A stretch of DNA of 64,000 bases from Humibacillus xanthopallidus (GCF_006717145.1 NZ_VFQF01000002.1:558001-622000); one strand, 5' to 3'. Shown: positions 20,939 through 30,213, numbered from the stretch's first letter. The notes: generated by a model from the letters alone, not told the origin. Made by a program: numbers and translations.

Positions 20939-21896
20939 CGAAACCCTCCCCGGTGAGCGAGACGAACAGGTCCTCGAGGCTGGGACGGGTCACGGTGAAC
21001 TCCTTGACGCCGACGCCACCCTCGACGAGCGCGGCGACGATCGCCTCGGGTGCGAGGCCGTCCGGCGTGCCGCGCACGCCGCCGGGCACGGCCTGGACCT
21101 CGCTCAGCCCGAGCTCGGTCAGCACCCGGGCCGCCGCCTCGGGCTGTCCGGTGAGCACCCGGGCCGAAGGGGCCGCGCCTCCACGGACCTCGGAGCTCGA
21201 GCCCTGGGCGACGAGCCGGCCGTCGCTCATGACGCCGAGGTGGGTGCACATCTGCTCGACCTCGGACAGCAGGTGGCTCGACACGAAGACCGTCGTCCCG
21301 TCCGAGGCGAGCGACGCGACGAGGTGACGGACCTCCCGGGTTCCTTGTGGGTCAAGGCCGTTCGTGGGCTCGTCGAGGACGAGCAGCTCGCGCGGCATGA
21401 GGAGGGCGGCCGCGATGGCCAGCCGCTGCCGCATACCCAGGGAGTAGGCGCGATAGCGCTTGCCTGCTGTCGCCAGCAGGCCGACCCGGTCGAGCGCGGC
21501 GTCGATCCGCTGACGTGCGGTGCGCGGGTCGGCCGTGAGGTCGGCCGCGTCGAGCCGCTGGAGGTTGGCCCGGCCGGACAGGTAGGGGTGGAAGGCGGGA
21601 CCCTCGACCAGAGACCCGACGCGAGGCAGCACCTGTTGGGCACCCTGCGGAATCGCTTGCCCCAGTAGGCTGCTCGTTCCAGCGGACGGACGAACGAGGC
21701 CGAGCAGCATACGAATCGTCGTCGTCTTGCCTGAGCCGTTCGGCCCCAGGAAGCCGTAGACGGAGCCTCGCGGCACGACGAGATCGAGGTCGTCCACCGC
21801 CGCCCGCGCGCCGAAACGCTTCGTCAGCCCCTGGGTCACGATCGCGAGATCGCTCCCGGGGGCTGACGTGCCTGGTGCTTCGAGCGTTTGGGTCAC
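20925..21896 (-). CDS. ABC transporter ATP-binding protein
   Basis: 323 residues. Walker A GPNGSGKTTT, signature SLGMRQRLAIAAAL, Walker B LLVLDEPTNGLDPQG and H-loop FVSSHLLSEVE are all intact. The C-terminal 80 residues form the accessory domain common in drug or lantibiotic exporters. GTG 21896 overlaps the upstream stop (GTGA), so it is translationally coupled to the LolA-like gene. Frame further upstream is only a shadow. Confidence 0.93.
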   Translation of the reverse strand: MTQTLEAPGTSAPGSDLAIVTQGLTKRFGARAAVDDLDLVVPRGSVYGFLGPNGSGKTTTIRMLLGLVRPSAGTSSLLGQAIPQGAQQVLPRVGSLVEGPAFHPYLSGRANLQRLDAADLTADPRTARQRIDAALDRVGLLATAGKRYRAYSLGMRQRLAIAAALLMPRELLVLDEPTNGLDPQGTREVRHLVASLASDGTTVFVSSHLLSEVEQMCTHLGVMSDGRLVAQGSSSEVRGGAAPSARVLTGQPEAAARVLTELGLSEVQAVPGGVRGTPDGLAPEAIVAALVEGGVGVKEFTVTRPSLEDLFVSLTGEGFDVSG

Positions 21897-23095
21897 TTCG
21901 CTGCCAGGGCGCTGAACAGCTGGCTCGTGGGGACTGCTCCGAGGGCCACCCGGCCGTCGTTCGTCAGAACGACCGAGAACAGGCTGCCCTCGAGGACGTG
22001 CCCGCTGCCCCACGCGCCCGAGGTGGTCGGAAGCGCCTTGAGAATGCCGTTCAGCTGGGCCGTGCTGTCAGCCGCGGACCCACCGGAGCCCTTCGGCGCT
22101 GTCGGCACGGCGAACGGGGCCACGACGACCGTGCTCCACCCGGAGCCGACGACCTTCGGTGCACCCTGACCCGTCGTGGGCGCGCTGGGCGTGGGCGCGT
22201 TCGCGCTCGTGCCGCCCTTGCCTGCGAGCAGGTGGTCGGACTGGGTGACCGTGGTGCCGGCGGGCGGCGTGAACGAGAACTGACGAGCGTCGGGCTTCGC
22301 GAAGTCGACGGCCGTGAAGCCCACCTCGAACGCCGGGTTGGTCCGCTTCGTCGAGTAGACCTGGACTCGCAGCGGGACGTGGACCTGGCTGTCGATCGCG
22401 ATCCGGACGGACCCCACCAGGGTGGCCTTGTCCTTCGGCGTGAGGATGAGCTCGTAGGCCGACCGGCCCGCCACCGAGGCCGCGCCCGACGTCGTGACCG
22501 TGGTGTCCTGGCCCATGAGGGCAAGGGCTGCAGCCGCCGCCTCGTCGGGCGTGCGGGGGGCGCCGGAGGGCAGCGTGCTCGGGACGCCGCTCGGCAGCCC
22601 GCCCGCCAGCCCGCTCGGCAGACCCTTGCCGGCCGAGCCGGCACGCACCTGGTCGGTGCTCAACGTGTGGTGCACTGCGGACTTGTCCGCGCTGGACCAC
22701 AGCCACACGTCGCTGCCGTTGTGGATGACGTCGGACTCGCCGTTGCTGCCGATCAGGGCGAGCCGCTGACGTGTGGGACCGTCGAGCCAGACCCGCCAGG
22801 TGTGCGTGCCGGAGATGAGGGAGGTCATCGAGCTGCTTGCCGAGCCGGGTCGTCCCGACATCGACAGGCCCGGGATCTCGGGCAGGCCGAGGTCAGAGGT
22901 CTGCACCACGGTTCCCGACAGGCTGGAGACGTTCGCCGACCGGACGTCCGCCAGCAGCTGGGCCGCGGTTCGGGGCGGTAGCCCGCTGTCGGCGTTGGCC
23001 GTCTGGTTGACGGTCAGGGCCGTCGCGCCGATGACACCGAGGGCCGCGAGGGGGAGGGTCCAGCGAGCCCTGGGGTGGTCGATGAAGAAGCTCAT
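21893..23095 (-). CDS. LolA-like secreted protein (outer-membrane-lipoprotein-carrier fold)
   Basis: 400 residues. After a short basic start there is a hydrophobic segment (LPLAALGVIGATALTV) acting as signal or anchor. The following TAAQLLADVRSANVSSLSGTV is typical of LolA/DUF2092-like domains of actinobacterial envelope sensors. The middle is a Gly/Ser/Pro-rich stretch (SGLAGGLPSGVPSTLPSG). ATG 23095. First gene of the ABC exporter operon, divergent from the two-component system at 23190, so it may sense or bind the exported amphiphile. Confidence 0.75.
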   Translation of the reverse strand: MSFFIDHPRARWTLPLAALGVIGATALTVNQTANADSGLPPRTAAQLLADVRSANVSSLSGTVVQTSDLGLPEIPGLSMSGRPGSASSSMTSLISGTHTWRVWLDGPTRQRLALIGSNGESDVIHNGSDVWLWSSADKSAVHHTLSTDQVRAGSAGKGLPSGLAGGLPSGVPSTLPSGAPRTPDEAAAAALALMGQDTTVTTSGAASVAGRSAYELILTPKDKATLVGSVRIAIDSQVHVPLRVQVYSTKRTNPAFEVGFTAVDFAKPDARQFSFTPPAGTTVTQSDHLLAGKGGTSANAPTPSAPTTGQGAPKVVGSGWSTVVVAPFAVPTAPKGSGGSAADSTAQLNGILKALPTTSGAWGSGHVLEGSLFSVVLTNDGRVALGAVPTSQLFSALAAK

Positions 23096-23189
23096 GACCC
23101 CATCGTGCGCCTCGTCTGCTGAGAACCCACTGAGACCGTGCGCCCGCGAGGAACGGCGCGCGGCTGCCACCCCGTGGCATCGTGGCGGT

Positions 23190-23840
23190 GTGCGGGTGCT
23201 GCTGGTGGAGGACGAAGCCCGGATGGCTGCGGCCATCGTCCGCGGGCTGACGGCCGAGGGTTTCGTGGTCGACCACGTCGCGGACGGGCAGGCGGGGCTG
23301 GAGGCGGCACGGTTCGGCGCATACGACGTCGTCGTCCTCGACATCATGCTGCCGCGGATGTCCGGCTACACCGTCGTCAAAACGCTTCGGGCAGAGCAGG
23401 TCTGGGTGCCGGTGCTGCTCCTCACCGCGAAGGACGGGGAGTACGACGAGGCCGACGGCCTCGACTACGGCGCGGACGACTATCTCACCAAACCCTTCTC
23501 CTTCGTCGTCCTCGTGGCCCGCCTGCGGGCCCTGCTGCGTCGCGACCCCGCGCCGCGACCCGCGATCCTCGAGGCGGGCGCAGTGACGCTCGACCCGGCG
23601 ACGCACCGGGTCGAGGTCGACGGGTCGGAGGTGTCCCTCGCCCCCCGGGAGCTCCTCCTTCTCGAGCACCTCATCCGCGCGCATCCCGCGGCAGTCCGCA
23701 AGGACGACCTCCTCGAGAAGGTGTGGGGAGACCTCGACGATGCCAACGTGGTCGAGGTCTACATCGGATACCTGCGTCGCAAGCTGGGCAGGGCGCGCAT
23801 CGAGACCGTTCGCGGCGTCGGCTACCGGATGACGCCGTGA
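23190..23840 (+). CDS. OmpR/PhoB-family response regulator
   Basis: 216 residues. Receiver domain with acidic pocket VEDE, phospho-acceptor Asp in VVLDIMLP and Lys in YLTKPFS; a winged-helix DNA-binding domain from about 125 ends in YIGYLRRKLG...VRGVGYRM. GTG 23190 is the start; little Shine-Dalgarno. It overlaps the kinase gene by 4 bases (GTGA) and likely controls the divergent LolA-like/ABC operon. Confidence 0.93.
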   Translation: MRVLLVEDEARMAAAIVRGLTAEGFVVDHVADGQAGLEAARFGAYDVVVLDIMLPRMSGYTVVKTLRAEQVWVPVLLLTAKDGEYDEADGLDYGADDYLTKPFSFVVLVARLRALLRRDPAPRPAILEAGAVTLDPATHRVEVDGSEVSLAPRELLLLEHLIRAHPAAVRKDDLLEKVWGDLDDANVVEVYIGYLRRKLGRARIETVRGVGYRMTP

Positions 23841-25234
23841 CCGACGCGCCACGCCTCCCGTCGGTCAGACGCCGTGTCGCGAGGCTGAGCATCCGGGCCC
23901 GGCTGATGCTCATCGGGCTCGCGGGTGTCGCCGGTGCGCTCCTCATCGGAGGTGTCTCGCTCTACGCGGTGCTCACCACCTCGTTGGGGCGTTCCGTCGA
24001 GGGCAGCGCTCGCGCCAGTGCCGAGCAGGTGGCTCTGCTCGTCGACGCGGGGCGGGTGCCCGACCCGGTCCCGGTCTCCGGGGCGCAGGTCGTGCAGGTG
24101 CTCGATGCCCAGGGACGGGTGGTGGCGGGGTCCGTGACGGCCGACCGGATGACCTCGCTCGTCACGCCGGACGAGCTGCGACGCGCGCTCGCCGGGGAGC
24201 AGGTCGTCGTCTCGGGCAACCGATCCGGGCTGTCCGGCCGGCTGCAGGTCGCGGCGGTCCCGGCGGGGGCGGCCGTCTCTTCGGGACGCCAGTTCGCGGT
24301 GGTCGCTGCGGCGCCCACCGGAGACATCGAGCAGAGCGCCCGCACCCTTCGCACGCTGTTGCTGTGGATCTTCCCGCTGCTTCTCGCCGTCCTCGCGGCC
24401 ATCGCGTGGCGCGTCATCGGAGCTGCCCTCGCTCCTGTCGAGGCGCTCCGTCGAGGAGCCGAGCGCATCGACGAGTCCTCCTCGGAGACCGATCGCCTCC
24501 CCGTGCCGCCGACGCGTGACGAGGTCAGCGCGCTTGCGACGACCCTCAACGCGATGCTCGACCGGATCACGGTCGCGCGGCGCAGGCAGCGCGCCTTCGT
24601 CGCCGACGCGGCCCACGAGCTGCGCAGCCCGCTAGCCAGCATGCGCACCCAGCTCGAGGTGGCCCAGCGCCTGGGTGAGGGTGGCGACCTGCCGGCCGAG
24701 CTGCTCGCCGACGTGGACCGGCTGAGCACGCTGGTGGACGACCTTCTCATCCTGGCGCGTGCCGGTGACGCCGCCGCGACGCGCCGGTCCTCCGAGGTCG
24801 ACGTCACCGCGCTCCTCGCCGACGTCGCCGGCCGCTACGCCTCCGCCCGCGTCCCGGTCGGCACCGCGCCCGGTCTCGCGGGCCGTCGACTGCTGTCGCG
24901 GGCAGTGCCGGACGACCTGGTCCGGGCGTTGACGAATCTCGTCGACAACGCCGTGCGGCACGCTCGCACCCGCGTCGTCCTCGACGCCACCTCCGTGGGC
25001 CACCAGGTGGAGGTCACCGTGACTGACGACGGCCACGGCATCTCCGCCGGCGATCGCGAGCGTGTCTTCGACCGGTTCACCAGGCTCGACGAGGCCCGTG
25101 ACCGAGACAGTGGCGGCAGCGGCCTCGGGCTGCCGATCACCCGGGCACTGCTGCTCCGCAGCGGGGGTGACGTGCACCTCGAGGATGCTTCTCCGGGCGT
25201 GCGAGCCGTGGTTCGCCTCCCGACCAATCCGTGA
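23837..25234 (+). CDS. sensor histidine kinase
   Basis: 465 residues. Two membrane helices (about 22-45 and 172-192) flank an extracytoplasmic sensor of about 125 residues. HAMP follows (PVEALRRGAERID), then HisKA with the phospho-accepting His in FVADAAHELRSPLASMRTQLE. The HATPase_c domain carries LVDNAVRHA and a GSGLGLPI lid. GTG 23837 overlaps the response regulator stop. Partner of the regulator at 23190. Confidence 0.94.
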   Translation: MTDAPRLPSVRRRVARLSIRARLMLIGLAGVAGALLIGGVSLYAVLTTSLGRSVEGSARASAEQVALLVDAGRVPDPVPVSGAQVVQVLDAQGRVVAGSVTADRMTSLVTPDELRRALAGEQVVVSGNRSGLSGRLQVAAVPAGAAVSSGRQFAVVAAAPTGDIEQSARTLRTLLLWIFPLLLAVLAAIAWRVIGAALAPVEALRRGAERIDESSSETDRLPVPPTRDEVSALATTLNAMLDRITVARRRQRAFVADAAHELRSPLASMRTQLEVAQRLGEGGDLPAELLADVDRLSTLVDDLLILARAGDAAATRRSSEVDVTALLADVAGRYASARVPVGTAPGLAGRRLLSRAVPDDLVRALTNLVDNAVRHARTRVVLDATSVGHQVEVTVTDDGHGISAGDRERVFDRFTRLDEARDRDSGGSGLGLPITRALLLRSGGDVHLEDASPGVRAVVRLPTNP

Positions 25235-25317
25235 ATCCGCTTGGCGCGTAGAGGCTTCCGTATGCCGCGAGGCCGGCGCACGTCTGAGCCAGCACTCAGC
25301 TCGTGGCTGGGCTCGGC

Positions 25318-25782
25318 CTAGGCGTGCTGGTCCGCCGCCGAACCGGGCTGGACGGACCAGTCTGCGGGTTCGTCGTCGGTGTCGGCGGCGGCGATCGCCT
25401 GGGTCTCGTGCACCTTTCCCGGCTTGTGGTGCTGCGGCGCGTAGACGGTGTAGAGCTGCATCGGCTCATCGCCGACGTTGGTCACGTTGTGCCAGCTGCC
25501 GGCCGGAACCATGACGCACCAGCCGTCGGTCACCTCCTGGTCGAAGGTCAGCTCGTCCTTGCTCGGCCCCATCTGGGCTCGCCCGCGCCCGCGGTCGAGC
25601 CGAATGAACTGGTCGGTCTCCGGGTGCTTCTCGAGGCCGATGTCGCCGTTGAGGGGGATCGACATGAGCGTGACCTGCAGGTACCTGCCGCTCCATGCGA
25701 CGGTGCGGTAATTCGGGTTGTCGAGCGTCTCCTTCTCCAGGTCGAACGACTGGGGACCGGGGCCGTTGTCACTGATGCTCAT
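25318..25782 (-). CDS. cupin-domain protein
   Basis: 154 residues. The beta-barrel motifs read IGLEKHPETDQFIRLDRGRGRA (motif 1, with H and E) and MVPAGSWHNVTNVGDEPMQLYTVY (motif 2, with H), so the metal ligands are present. The PETDQF...VPAGSWHNVTN pattern is the cupin-2 subgroup often annotated as mannose-6-phosphate-isomerase-like. The substrate is unknown. Weak Shine-Dalgarno before ATG 25782. Confidence 0.85.
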   Translation of the reverse strand: MSISDNGPGPQSFDLEKETLDNPNYRTVAWSGRYLQVTLMSIPLNGDIGLEKHPETDQFIRLDRGRGRAQMGPSKDELTFDQEVTDGWCVMVPAGSWHNVTNVGDEPMQLYTVYAPQHHKPGKVHETQAIAAADTDDEPADWSVQPGSAADQHA

Positions 25783-26015
25783 ATTCCGACCGTAGCCCCG
25801 GCCCGGCGCGGCCGGACTGCTTCGTGACCAAGACCGCTACGAGGCGGTCGCTGCGTGCGGCGGCCGGCGCGGGCGACTCAGACCAGCTGGTTCTTGTAGA
25901 TCCGTCCGTCCAGATCAGGGCTTCGTGCAAGGCGGCCCGTCTTTCACCACAGCGCTGATGTTGTCGCCCTCGATCACGACGTGCCCGATTCTGCTGGGGC
26001 CTCAGCGTCCAGCGC

Positions 26016-26630
26016 TCAGTGGCCGAGCGCGACCGCGGTGCCGACAGAGATGAGGACGATGCCGCTGACGCTGCCGAGTGCTTTCTGGGCGCCGGGTCGG
26101 GTGATGAAGGTGCGGCCACGCGATATGAGCAGAACGAAGACGAGGTACCAGGACGCGGTGACAGCCGACCAGAGCAGGCCCAGGCCGGCGGTGGGCAGGA
26201 AGCCGCCTGCCCCCGCGAAGGCGGGCAGCAGGGTGATGGCGAAGACGCCGGCTTTCGGGTTGGCCAGGTTGGTCGCGACGCCGGCGAGGTAGGCGGCACG
26301 GCGGCTACCTCGAGGTTGCGGGGAGCTCGCCGGTGCGACGGTGTGGTCGCGTTGTCGAATCGCCCCCCACAGTGTCCGTCCACCGATGCCGGCGAGCACG
26401 ACACCCCCAGCGACGAGGAGCGCGCGGTAGATGGCGGGGTCGGCCAGCACGGCAGCGGACAGCCCGGCTCCAGCACCGACCGACCAGATGAGCAGTCCCG
26501 TGGCGGTGCCCAGGATGGTCGCAACGGCGGCGCGCGGCCCCTCGGTCAGGGTCTGCCTCAGCATGAGTGCCTGGCCCACACCGGGGAGCATTGCCAGCAG
26601 CCAGGTCGTGGCGACGAATCGAACAATCAC
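26016..26630 (-). CDS. LysE-family amino acid exporter
   Basis: 204 residues, five to six membrane helices. ATNLANPKAGVFAITLLPAFA is the conserved N-P-K-x-x-x-F region of the LysE/RhtB family. The start is GTG 26630 with an ideal AAGGAGG. The N-terminus has PGVGQALMLRQTLTEGPRAA, close to the family PGP...G.....G. Divergent from a LysR-type regulator, the standard arrangement for substrate-induced amino acid export. Confidence 0.9.
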   Translation of the reverse strand: MIVRFVATTWLLAMLPGVGQALMLRQTLTEGPRAAVATILGTATGLLIWSVGAGAGLSAAVLADPAIYRALLVAGGVVLAGIGGRTLWGAIRQRDHTVAPASSPQPRGSRRAAYLAGVATNLANPKAGVFAITLLPAFAGAGGFLPTAGLGLLWSAVTASWYLVFVLLISRGRTFITRPGAQKALGSVSGIVLISVGTAVALGH

Positions 26631-26712
26631 AGGGCCCTCCTTGGGTCACCACCACCCTGACCGCCCCGGCATCTTCTGGGAAGAAACGACTACCGCAGTG
26701 GTATGAAGGATT

Positions 26713-27621
26713 GTGAAGACTGACCAAGCGGACCAGCTGCTCCTGCTGGCAGCCATCGACGAGCAGGGGACACTGGCCGGCGCCGGGGACGTCCTGGGCC
26801 TGACCCCGCCGGCCGTCTCTCAACGGCTGGCCCGCGCGGAGATGTTCTGGGGTGCCCGTCTGGTGGACCGCGGTCCTCGAGGAGCGGCCCTCAGCGAGGC
26901 GGGCGCGGCACTGGCCGTTCACGGCAGCCGGATCCGACGCGAGGTCGAGGACGCGATGGCCTCCTTTCCGGCATACCGGCAGGGGCTGGTGGCCCGCCTG
27001 CGCGTGGGTGCGTTCCAAGCGGCCGCGCTCCACCTGCTTCCCCCGGCAATGACCGCACTGCGCCACCAGCGCGCCGACGTGGACCTCTCGGTGACCGACA
27101 TCCAGTCCAGCGACGCAGTGCATCTGGTGGCCCGAGGCGATCTCGATCTCGCAGTCTTCGCCTCCTGGGACCTCCCGCCGGCTGCACCGGAGGGGCTGAC
27201 ACTCACCCGAATCCTCAAGGATCCGATGGTCCTTGCCTTCGCCGACGACCACCGGCTCGCCGGGAGCACCCGAGCGCTTCCGCTGTCCTCGCTCGCGCAG
27301 GAGTCATGGGTGGTCATCCGCGGCGGCTCGGCGGCACGGGCACAGTTCGACCGGATCACCCGCGAGGCCGGCTTCGAGCCCCGGATTCGCTTCGAGACCG
27401 AGTCATACGACGTCGCCCAGGCACTCGTAGCCACCGGCTACGGCGTCGCCCTCGTCTCGAGCATGGCGCGGGCCACGAGCCCCGGGCTCGCCCATCGGCC
27501 GGTGCGACACCGCGCGGCTCACCGCACCATCCACACCGTGCGTCAGACTGACGACGCCACCGACCTCACCCTCACCTTCGAGCGCCTGCTGCGCGCAGCG
27601 GCCGCCGACCTCCACCAGTAG
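26713..27621 (+). CDS. LysR-family transcriptional regulator
   Basis: 302 residues. N-terminal winged HTH (LLAAIDEQGTLAGAGDVLGL, TPPAVSQRLARAE) and a C-terminal periplasmic-binding-like effector domain. AAGGA precedes GTG 26713. It diverges from the LysE exporter gene; the 82-base spacer contains GACTACCGCAGTGGTATGA, which may be part of the operator. By analogy with LysG/ArgP it should activate the exporter when its amino acid accumulates. Confidence 0.9.
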   Translation: MKTDQADQLLLLAAIDEQGTLAGAGDVLGLTPPAVSQRLARAEMFWGARLVDRGPRGAALSEAGAALAVHGSRIRREVEDAMASFPAYRQGLVARLRVGAFQAAALHLLPPAMTALRHQRADVDLSVTDIQSSDAVHLVARGDLDLAVFASWDLPPAAPEGLTLTRILKDPMVLAFADDHRLAGSTRALPLSSLAQESWVVIRGGSAARAQFDRITREAGFEPRIRFETESYDVAQALVATGYGVALVSSMARATSPGLAHRPVRHRAAHRTIHTVRQTDDATDLTLTFERLLRAAAADLHQ

Positions 27622-27809
27622 GCATCCGATCCCACTTGGGAGCCGATGCAACGCGGGTCCGGCCTCGCGACTCGCGGTATGAGACTGCGGTCGTACCGAC
27701 GAGCTGGTGACCTTCGCCTCTACCACGGCCGCTCGGTCGGGCGATTGGCTTGAGTCAGGTCTCGGAACACCGAAGGGACTGACAGAACGGACCGGACGGA
27801 GGAGCCGAG

Positions 27810-28103
27810 ATGTACGCCCTACCCCGAACCCCGATGGGCCGTCGCGCGCTATGGCTCCTGCTCCCCGTGCTGGTCTACCTCCTGCTCCCCGTGTCCACGC
27901 TCATCCCCGAGTCGTGGCGGGCGGGGGCAGTGGGCGTTGCGGTCGTCATTGCCGTCATGGGGCTCGCTGTCGCCTCGCTCGTCACCGCAGGCCTGGCTGT
28001 CTTGCGAGAGAAGGAGCGCTCGGTGGTTCTGATCGTGGTTGCGTCCCTCACGTTCCTGCTCATCGTGATCTTCGCCGTCGGTGAGGCCCTCGGGGGGCAC
28101 TGA
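27810..28103 (+). CDS. small three-helix membrane protein
   Basis: 97 residues with three hydrophobic segments (ALWLLLPVLVYLLLPV, AVGVAVVIAVMGLAVASLV, VVLIVVASLTFLLIVIFAV) and a basic EKERS turn. GGAGGAG sits just before ATG 27810. I do not recognise the family. A candidate terminator follows at 28114. Confidence 0.75.
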   Translation: MYALPRTPMGRRALWLLLPVLVYLLLPVSTLIPESWRAGAVGVAVVIAVMGLAVASLVTAGLAVLREKERSVVLIVVASLTFLLIVIFAVGEALGGH

Positions 28104-28113
28104 GTCGGGTCGG

Positions 28114-28134
28114 CGGCAGGCAGCGCGCCTGTCG
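28114..28134 (+). terminator. candidate terminator hairpin
   Basis: CGGCAGGC / GCCTGTCG stem (one G-U pair) with a 5-base loop just after the small membrane protein gene; no T-tract. Confidence 0.4.
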
Positions 28135-28447
28135 GACGCTCGCTTCCGCTCAGCAACAGATGGGTGGACGGAAGCCGGCGTGGTCGACTGGCGGTGGAGT
28201 GACGCAGGTCGTCAGCGGGCTCGTCGCTGCAAGAGCGGACGGCACCCTCCGGCCTCGCATGCCGGCTGGGCCGCCGAGCTCCTCTGGTGCTGGCGTATCC
28301 AGCGGGGAAGGAGCAGCACGCTCATGGCGGGACTTACGGCCCTTCCCACTTCGCGGATCGGCCGAGAAGGCTTGAACTGGATAGGAAGATATCGCCCGTG
28401 TCCCGGCGTCAGGAGCCGCGACCCCGAACAGCCTTTGGGAGGCCAAC
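28135..28447. other. intergenic region without a recognisable gene
   Basis: About 310 bases with only short frames whose composition does not look coding. I see no tRNA fold or repeat. It presumably carries the promoter for the small ORF and secreted protein that follow. Confidence 0.5.
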
Positions 28448-28594
28448 ATGTCCAGCGCCAATCAATTCCAGGACGGCTGGATCAACCCACGCGTCGAGAC
28501 CGCGCCACCGGCCCACTCCACCGAGCACGGCCAGTTCTTCTCGGCGCGTGCGGCCGTCGTCTGCAGCCCTCGCCAATCGCTCGTAGGAAGGTGA
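28448..28594 (+). CDS. possible small ORF / leader peptide, 48 residues
   Basis: ATG 28448 is preceded by GGGAGG at good spacing. The frame encodes a 48-residue peptide (starting MSSANQFQDGWINPRVE) and stops 6 bases before the next start. The Shine-Dalgarno of the downstream secreted-protein gene overlaps its last codons, so translation could be coupled. No family recognised; it may be spurious. Confidence 0.4.
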   Translation: MSSANQFQDGWINPRVETAPPAHSTEHGQFFSARAAVVCSPRQSLVGR

Positions 28595-28600
28595 TCAGCG

Positions 28601-29110
28601 ATGCGACGCTCGAGAATCATGTTCACCGTGTTGGCAGCCACGGGCCTCACTGTGGCAATGACGGCTCCGGCAGGTGCCGATCCGACGCCCACGACCACGA
28701 CCTACGCCGTCACGCAGTGCCAGACCGAGTTCAACGTTGACTTCTGGGAGACCGGAAAGATGCTGCACGGTCAGGGAACGATCGTGTTCGACGTCTACCG
28801 CTACGTCCAGGGCGAGGGCTGGGTCTACTTCGGCAAGAACACCGACACGATCTGGGGCCTTCTGAACGGGGTCAACGGGGCTGGGGGAATGCACGGTGGC
28901 CTCGTGTTCAACAGCACCATCGGTGACTTCACCGGAACGTGGAGTGCCGGCTCGGAGTCCCAGGGCATCTCAGGTGTCGGCCAGATCGTGGCTCGATCCA
29001 CCGACGGCTCGCTCAAGTTGCAGACGCCCAAGAACGGACTGCTGGACCCGGCGCAGTACCCACCTCTGTGCGATGCGGAGGTCGGAACCTGGGTCGTGAC
29101 GAGCCACTAG
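28601..29110 (+). CDS. secreted protein of unknown function
   Basis: 169 residues with a Sec signal peptide ending around AMTAPAGADP. The mature part is small and beta-rich, with Gly/Trp/Tyr and two Cys (CQTEF near the start, LCDAEVG near the end) that could form a disulfide. GGAAGG precedes ATG 28601. The YAVTQCQTEFNVDFWETGK start suggests a lipocalin- or allene-oxide-cyclase-like barrel, but I cannot assign a family. Confidence 0.75.
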   Translation: MRRSRIMFTVLAATGLTVAMTAPAGADPTPTTTTYAVTQCQTEFNVDFWETGKMLHGQGTIVFDVYRYVQGEGWVYFGKNTDTIWGLLNGVNGAGGMHGGLVFNSTIGDFTGTWSAGSESQGISGVGQIVARSTDGSLKLQTPKNGLLDPAQYPPLCDAEVGTWVVTSH

Positions 29111-29140
29111 TCACCGTCAGCGCCGTTGCCGTCCACCTGC

Positions 29141-29254
29141 TCAGCGCCGGAGATCCTCGAGCTCCGGGAGCGCGACGGGACGACTGGCGGGCCGAGGGGC
29201 CGCCTCGACGAGAAGGCGGACGCCGCTGTCCTCGCGGATCGTCCCTTCCGGCAT
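29141..29254 (-). CDS. possible small ORF, 37 residues
   Basis: On the minus strand, ATG 29254 follows CAGGAG with 8-base spacing and opens a 37-residue frame (starting MPEGTIREDSGVRLLVEAAP) with G/C-biased third positions. It lies in the gap between two convergent genes and would otherwise be non-coding. No homologue comes to mind. Confidence 0.45.
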   Translation of the reverse strand: MPEGTIREDSGVRLLVEAAPRPASRPVALPELEDLRR

Positions 29255-29397
29255 GTGAGCGACTCCTGAATTGAGACCTTATGCCGCCTGGTCGTGGGAG
29301 CAACACCCAGCCGTTGGCCCGGTCGGCCACCAGCGGCGAGGCGAACAGGTCTGGCTCGATACCGGTCCGCACCGGTGAAGCCAACGAGGCCTCGCCG

Positions 29398-30030
29398 TCA
29401 TGCCGAGACCTCGTGGGTCTGCCGGGGGGTCGCGGTCCGAGCGTCGGTGTGGCGCAGTGCCAGGCCCATGGCGATGGCGAACGGCACGCCGATGAAGACC
29501 TCGAAGATCTCGCCGTCGAAGGGGAGCGGGACGAGGGTGATGAGCCCGCAGACCAGCAGGGCGATCCAGCTCCAACGGGTGACGGTGCGGGTGCGGGCGA
29601 CCCCCACCGCCAGAAGCGCCATGCCCAGGTTGGCCAGCCAGGCCACCATGAAGCCCGTGTCGAGGCGGGTCCCCAGGCTGGCTGAGTCGCCGTCGATGAT
29701 GGCGGGTGCGACCTTGGCGATGGTGTCGATGACGAAGAGGTCGGCCCACATCCAGCCGAGGTTGAGCACCACCCCGATGGTCGCGATCAGGTAGCCGCTG
29801 AAGAGCAGGGCACCGCCGCGCTGGGCGCATCGTGCGGTCAGGCCGCTGATCCCCAGCAGGAGGCCGATCCCACCGGCGAGGCGGAGCAGGCTCGTCACAA
29901 CGAACCACGTCGTCGTGACCTTGTGCGAGGGCGGGCTCACGGTGTTGGCTGCTGCGAGGGTGGCGCCGATGGCCAGGACGAGGCCACCGACCATCCCTGC
30001 CGTGAGCCCGAAGCGAGCGAAGCGATCCAT
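29398..30030 (-). CDS. multi-pass membrane protein (DUF4386-like)
   Basis: 210 residues with about six membrane helices. The N-terminus MDRFARFGLTAGMVGGLVL, the central helix GYLIATIGVVLNLGWMWADL, and the C-terminal helices around LLVCGLITLVPLPFDGEIFE resemble small actinobacterial integral membrane proteins of DUF4386 type, though the family call is tentative. ATG 30030 has an excellent AGGAGG. Divergent from a NarL-type two-component system, a possible target. Confidence 0.75.
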   Translation of the reverse strand: MDRFARFGLTAGMVGGLVLAIGATLAAANTVSPPSHKVTTTWFVVTSLLRLAGGIGLLLGISGLTARCAQRGGALLFSGYLIATIGVVLNLGWMWADLFVIDTIAKVAPAIIDGDSASLGTRLDTGFMVAWLANLGMALLAVGVARTRTVTRWSWIALLVCGLITLVPLPFDGEIFEVFIGVPFAIAMGLALRHTDARTATPRQTHEVSA

Positions 30031-30213
30031 GGTTTCCTCCTGTGGATGTGGTGACGTGGCCGGTCTGCGGCCAGTGGCGTCGACCAGAACGCTAGGGAGG
30101 GCGGGGCACACGCCTCGCCCTCCGGTCGACCACCTTCTGCGGGCCGGGTGGCGGGTCCGGGTCTCTCCCGATCGACAGAGGACACCGTCTCGCGCGGGCA
30201 CTAGCCTCGGGTC

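Noticed and set aside
25915-26001. Open minus-strand stretch reading like a protein tail (contains GHVVIEGDNISAVVKDG)
   Set aside because: Only about 28 codons between stops, with no start codon in context or Shine-Dalgarno. It may be a decayed gene end, but this cannot be supported.
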